NCBI GenBank assembly: GCA_015657535.1
Contig: JADHZB010001089.1
Location: 78,409 to 142,408 of the forward strand
Direction: 5' to 3'
DNA: 64,000 bases
DNA from: Nephromyces sp. MM_2019
Taxonomy: Eukaryota; Apicomplexa; Aconoidasida; Nephromycida
This document shows, piece after piece, positions 58,536 to 64,000 of the stretch (the first letter of the stretch is position 1; each line of letters begins with the position of its first letter). The translations under genes and the position numbers were made by a program. Under the pieces are notes generated by a model. The model saw nothing but the letters and a program-made list of their open reading frames with translations, searched no databases and had not been told where the DNA came from.

Positions 58536-61500
58536 TAAGTGATGCACTCAAGTGATGCCATTTTTTCAGAGGCATATTTGAGCTGGTCAGGTGGATTTCG
58601 TTTGACTGCAGGTGGCTGGCTGCTTGAGTTAGTGCAAAATGAAAGAATATTATTTATTCAGAAAAGAATCGGTTTGTTGAAACGAATTAAAAATTTATCA
58701 AACATGAGCTTGACAGCTCAATACTTTTGTTCCATGGAATCTAAGGCATCAAGCATTTGCAAGAAAAATATTCACGGTACACTATTTTTATGTTATAGCG
58801 GGTATGACAACAGGTTTGATAAAAAAAACCAAGGCTGATTTTTAATATGGGCCTATTTCAGTAACTTTTGATTGCTCGTGATATGCCTCTTTATATCGGG
58901 GTAATAACGTGATATTTGCATCTGTATAGCACCCTTTTGCTTAAAGGATGTAGATGGCACTGCCTCCGCTATTTGTTATATAAAACTAGCAAAAAAATTC
59001 TGATTGATTCAATGATTTCCAATACATCAGGATGCTAGTAAGAGGTGAATTTGTAGATGTTAGCAAGTTTAGCGAATAACGCAAAAATGAAGTCATCTTT
59101 TGGATTTATAGTTGCCTCTACTTGGATGATATTTCCAGAGATGTCTGACTCCACCTGCCTACCATGTGACCAACGGCTCTTATACAGCCTGACGGAAGGT
59201 GTAGCATTGCACCTTATGAATTTTGTAGCACAGTCGCAAATATTTTTAGAGGTTATTTGATTCTAATGATCTATTTCATTATTATATAATTCGTGCTTGC
59301 CCATAATTTCAAACATTAGAAATATTACAGCATGCTAAAAAATCAAAAATTAAAATGTATTTACCTTTAGATGTAAAAATAGCAGACAAAATATGTACTA
59401 AGCGTGAATGCTTGCGCAAGGTACGATGAACCTTTTTAGTGCAGCTCAGCAAAACTCGTTGAAACCATCGAAAGTGTTAATGCAACTCTCTAGGGCATAA
59501 AAAAAGGTCATGAGCTATTGTAATTACTCAATCATACGATGTAGCGCCAATCTTTCTAATGCTTCATAGCTCTGGTTGCATTTCGTAGCAAAAAATGGAG
59601 ATCTGAAATTGAAGCCTTCGCTGGCCCAATGGGCTTCACTGGTGCACTTTCTCTTTATTTAGTCTTTACTATTGTCACCTTTTCCTGTCCCAAACTTTAT
59701 GCTGAAATTGGAAACCAAGAGGTAGTATCCTAACAGTTGCTCAGCATGAGCAACCGCCCACAAGCATGGACTGCTACAAAGAGTGTACCGGGACTCTTTC
59801 ACTGTACTGCGGACATACAATTGCCCTTTTCCAGTAACTCAGGAATTGGCCTCGAGATTCATTTGCCTTTTCAGATTAGCGTCAAGTTGAATGGAGACGT
59901 GAAATCAGGGGCAAACCAGAACCTGAAAGTGTAGCGATTCTTTGGGCTGTACACAGAACAGTAGTAATGCTTTGTGGGTTTCTGGTTAATTCCCTGAAAT
60001 TCGTTACTTGTGTCGTCTTATAAACTTTGTAAAGCAAACTCTTTGGCAGCATCCTAGCTCAGGAATTTCGGGTCTTAACTGCTGACGTCTTCACTTTCAC
60101 ATAAGACAAGAATTTTTAAGGCAAAAAAGCCCACCAACACCTATTCACTAAGCTGCTAAGCTGTTTCCTCGTGAACAGCTAAAGTCGCGCTACTAGGGCA
60201 CTTCTGAATCATTGGTCCGAGCGCTGACTTGCTGCCAAAACTATGATAAAGCGCTCCAGTTTCATGTGGAAATCACTCTTGTAAACCCTTGATGTATCTA
60301 CTACTTGTGTAACTGTTTCAAGAATGGTAATGAAGAGAATTCTTGAGAATGATATCTATTCAAGAGTAATATATGACTACTTGAGCATAAGGCATGGCGT
60401 TTTGCCAACAGCATCCTTAGCGATTATACCACAGCTTGCATGACCAAAAAAATTGAAACTGCAAAACTTCTGTTGAAACAGCGTATACCAGAGGACACTT
60501 CCGTCACTTATTATGTCATCAATCTGTGTAGGCTGTGCGCAAGTGAACGCTACTTCCAATATATCGATCCCCAACTGATAAGCTTGCCTTTGAGACTAGT
60601 CTACGTAATATTTTTTCCCAGTATTGAAATGCAGGCACACATAAGCATTAAAAATTAAAAGAGCATGCAAGCAGTTATCGCTGGTATAATACGAAGCAGC
60701 ATACCAGCTTTTCTTATGTGTATCTTTCCTGTGCAAGGGGCATTTTTGGAAAAAAGCACAGCGCAAACCACAGAGCACACTATCTACTATCTAGACGCTA
60801 AGGTGGTGTCAAAGGAATTTTGCAAGGCAAGGCAACTAATAAGGTGAAAATCAAAGTGTGATCAAGTTGATCTCATGAAGTTCATCGTCACAGGCGTTTC
60901 TTACTTTCTGCTGCTGGCAGCTTTTGTTATGTGGTGCTGCCACATATGAATAGGAGATCGCGGACAACTACTCATGCGACTACCAAGAATTCACCTAGGA
61001 AAAGCAAACGGATAACCCAAATCACTTGGGGATTCATTTTTCAAAAGTTTCGCATACTTTTGAGAGTTCTAGTGGAGGGCCTCGCAAAGTATATTTATAG
61101 TCATTAAATCGGGGAAAGTGACCACCTTGCAGGTCAAAGAAGGAAGCATGCAGTGTTTTTTAGTGCAACCCATCCTATTTTGCGATAGCAAAGCTACGTA
61201 AAACGCTGAGTAAGACTTGAGATATACCAACTCGGAAACTAATTGCCGTGAAGGAACACTGCACAGTAAACGCAGGACTTTAATTTTTTTTCAGGCGCGC
61301 TTTACGCTGAAGCACGAATAGATGCAGAGATTTCCACCGAGCAATACATTTTCAAACCACTCAACCAGAGCCATTACTAGTATCACGCACAAGAGTCCTC
61401 AATATGGAAAGCAGCACGTGAAAATGAACAGCAACGGGGCAACAACGAAGCAGCTCACATCAAAACGCTGCAATAAGCGCTGATGAAAGCAAAACGTTTT

Positions 61501-62367
61501 AAAACGCAACAGCTTCCTAGTGGCGCCACGTTCGAGAATTTCTACTTCGAATATTTTAATCTCAAGTAGCATTTCTTAAGCGAATACAACGTAAGATATG
61601 CAGCAAAATAATTACATGTTAGTGAGAAGCCTTGATGAGATATATCACAAAAAAAAATCCATCATGTCAGTTGACCTACCATTATCCAAATTTCGAGGTA
61701 AAGGGGCCTACATGCCTTACACATAGCTATTCATACATCAGCCGCATACCGATATTATTGCAGCAACCTCAGATTCCACTAATATAACGCTAATTTATTC
61801 CATTAAACAAAAATCAAAAATATATATCCATATAATATACGAGTACCTCCTGCAGCCTTTGTATGGAAATTGCATCAATGTGATCCACGGTTGCAAAAAT
61901 GAAGGACTCTACGATGTTAGACAATTACACTTTGAAAGCGCATACTCGCTCCAGCAGAAAAGCACTCAAAGAGAAAAATTTAGAAAGCTGAGATATACGA
62001 AAACAACAAATTTACCTTCCCAAAAGTGCAAGGAAAACCTACGATATTAAGGGTTTTCTGCTCAGCTAGAGGCCACCTGAACCCTGCTAATTACTCTCAT
62101 ATGTCTAGTACTACAGAGTCACAAAGACAAGTAATGTATTGCTTATAAGGCCATGTGTATGTGTGACTACGAGTAATCCTGCCAGCATTGCTACGACAAT
62201 AGAATGACTATTCGCATTTGCATGGCACCCCCCAGAAGACTACCTAAGCCCTCTACTAACCACAACCCTAACGCGCAACATGTGCATTTTTCACAATTTA
62301 TATTGCAGATAACTTCAAATACTTTATAATATGCCAAATCAGTATTTATAACAGTATTGCCGATATC
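58536..62367. other. spacer between convergent genes
   Basis: The region separates the E2 stop from the stop of the minus-strand gene at the right edge. Several 60-100 codon frames (58539-58838, 59737-59934, 60440-60658 and 60665-60847, plus strand) and a 40-codon minus-strand frame near 59.5-59.65 kb look superficially protein-like. None joins to a splice-phase chain or matches a family I know. The part from about 61.5 kb is A-rich on the plus strand, as expected for 3' flank of a minus-strand gene. Confidence 0.45.
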
Positions 62368-64000
62368 TTAGAATACTTTGTCTGTCTCACTTCCTAGTAC
62401 AGACTTAATGTTGGTACGAACACCCGCCATTTTGTTACGTGCAGCTGCCTCCCGTGCAAGCCTCGAGAAGGATGCAGTGGAGACCTCTGGCTTTGGAGCA
62501 TCCTTAGTATCTAAGCTTTGCAATGATAGCAGCGAAGAATCACTGCTAAAAACTCTGGAGGACTGTCCATCCGAATCTGAATCTTCTACCTCGCTCTCTA
62601 CCTTTGAGCTCGATGCATTCTGTAAGGACTGTCCAGTCGCCGCGGCTTTAAACTGTTCTGCGGATAGGCTATTCAAAGGCACAGCTACCGCCTTGACGAC
62701 TCCATCTTCTTCATCATAAACACTAGTTAATGGCTTCAATTTATGCAACGGGCCTAAAGACATTACAAAGAGTTAACATGTGAGTCAAACAATCATCAGA
62801 GGGTAAATTGTACATCAGGCACTTGAATTATCACCTTCTGGCATTAAGCTTACTTAAAAAAATCTCCTTGTCAAAATTCTACACCATAGCTTTGCATGAA
62901 TGCAGCAATCAGTAACAAAGTGCCTAATTCAGTTCAAATCTAGGGATATACGGCATGTTCAATAAGGCTCTTTTCTGGGACTTTCATCATTTTTCCCGGT
63001 GTAACATGCCTAGCCTAATAATACCGAATCAAACCCCAAAAAAAATTCTTACTATGCCCATCAGCAACAAGCAGCGCATATGCAAACTCAAATTCAGCTA
63101 AAGCTAAAACCTACAAATAAGAAACACTTTCTCCAACTACAATTTTTACAAAAAAAAGAAAGTGAATCAACATATTCCATACGTCATGTTCATAGGAAGA
63201 GGTGAAATTGAAGAAATTTTACCACACAAAAAAAACTACAAAAACCTGCGAAAGTGCAACAAAAAAACGCATCTAACGGAAGAGTCCAAGGGATTTTAAG
63301 CCGGCAGGTCTATTATCCAAAGGGGAGGGAATCTTCGTCGGCAGGCGGCCCACTTTAGAGACTAGTTCTTTGGAAAATACCGATATTAAGCCATGCTTGG
63401 CAAGTCTCTCCTGCAAACCCAAACCCTTTGGTACAGGAATTGCTGGCTGCGCTTGCATCGCCGAAGCTTTGCCGCTTGCCTTCTTCGGGAGCATATTTCC
63501 GGGGGCTTTAACGCTGCTTGATAGAGTCTCCTTTTTACTATCATCCAAATCAGCTGAACTGTCAAGAGACTGGCCATCGTTGGGGCCAGAAGCAGATTTC
63601 ATGGCTGCCTTACGTGCTGCAGCCACCACTGAAGGGCTCTTACGCACTGCAGGGCCACTTTGTGGTGATGTGTCTTCTGAAGCTGCCAAGTCACTACGCT
63701 CATCAATAGCCTCTGCTTTCTTTCCCGGAGGAGCCGCATTATTCTCGCGGGCGGCTTTCGCACGAGCGCTGGCTGCTTTTCTTTCGGCTAACCTCTTTGC
63801 AAAAGCAGCTTGCCTAAGCGCCATCCTTTCACGCATTGCTTCCTGAGCTTCAACGGAATCTTCTGCAGCAGCTTCCCCGGACTCTTGCTTGCCCTCCTGC
63901 CCTCCCTTGGCCTTTTTGTCATCATTCAGCGATTCGTCCGCCGTATCCCCATATGACTTAGCCGTATCCCCTCGAAAGTGTTGTACCCCATCTTCTTTTA
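62368..64000 (-). CDS. low-complexity Ala/Lys/Ser-rich protein, partial at right edge
   Basis: Read leftwards. A frame open from the window edge to a stop at 63273 encodes charged low-complexity protein (AEDSVEAQEAMRERMALRQA, AERKAASARAKAAREN, SPSVVAAARKAAMKS). A 58-base exon at 63110-63053 (VLALAEFEFAYALLVADGH) has a good TTTGTAG acceptor and GTAAGA donor and joins in phase to the terminal exon 62753-62368 after a TCTTTAG acceptor. That exon reads SPLHKLKPLTSVYDEEDG, then an acidic Ser-rich stretch, then FSRLAREAAARNKMAGVRT, and stops. The T-rich minus strand between them supports intron sequence. How the upstream large exon joins is unclear: a phase-0 donor at a weak site near its end (for example AAA/GTGGGC) would give one gene, otherwise two genes abut. 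Codons are more GC-rich than elsewhere. No known family was recognised. Confidence 0.55.

Noticed and set aside
59290..59660. Minus-strand protein-like frames (for example RWFQRVLLSCTKKVHRTLRK and SEAHWASEGFNFRSPFFATK)
   Set aside because: The only in-phase join needs a 30-base intron and the upstream acceptors are purine-rich, so no consistent gene model results.

Overview
This window is nuclear DNA of a gene-sparse, intron-rich eukaryote, most likely an alga or other protist. The evidence is AT-rich spliceosomal introns (GT-AG, with one clear GC-AG), roughly eight or nine genes in 64 kb, and all three standard stop codons in use. A UFM1-ligase gene, a glutaminase-fused eukaryotic-type NAD synthetase and an ER-anchored UBE2J argue against bacteria and make typical fungi unlikely. 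I could not place the lineage further. Gene models were built by hand from reading frame, splice phase and family similarity.

Layout: (1) about 1-1056, minus strand: the 5' part of a gene with tiny exons whose product starts MGNCC, running off the left edge. (2) 5306-8895, plus: eight-exon Qc-SNARE of the syntaxin-6/SYP61 type. (3) 13458-18798, plus: eight-exon glutamine-dependent NAD+ synthetase. (4) 20936-22135, minus: three-exon, N-terminally acylated Arf-like GTPase with degenerate nucleotide-binding motifs. (5) 22935-28124, minus: intronless 1729-residue TPR protein resembling TTC7/NPG/Ypp1. (6) 28577-28929, minus: possible small Cys-containing protein. (7) 31461-48957, plus: 19-exon UFL1 (E3 UFM1-protein ligase), 17.5 kb long. 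(8) 52088-58535, plus: six-exon UBE2J-type ER ubiquitin-conjugating enzyme. (9) 62368-64000, minus: low-complexity Ala/Lys/Ser-rich protein running off the right edge.

Transcribed units are marked by introns strongly T-rich on their sense strand, while the spacers are more balanced in composition. This asymmetry helped find the two edge genes and orient them. UFL1 and UBE2J introns also carry many UG-rich tracts that the syntaxin and NAD synthetase introns lack.

Several products work on membranes: vesicle fusion (SNARE), a probable membrane-anchored GTPase, a candidate PI4-kinase scaffold (TTC7-like), ER UFMylation (UFL1) and ER-associated degradation (UBE2J). There is no operon-like organisation, and the functional closeness of UFL1 and UBE2J may be chance. 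No tRNA, rRNA, CRISPR array or intact transposon was recognised.
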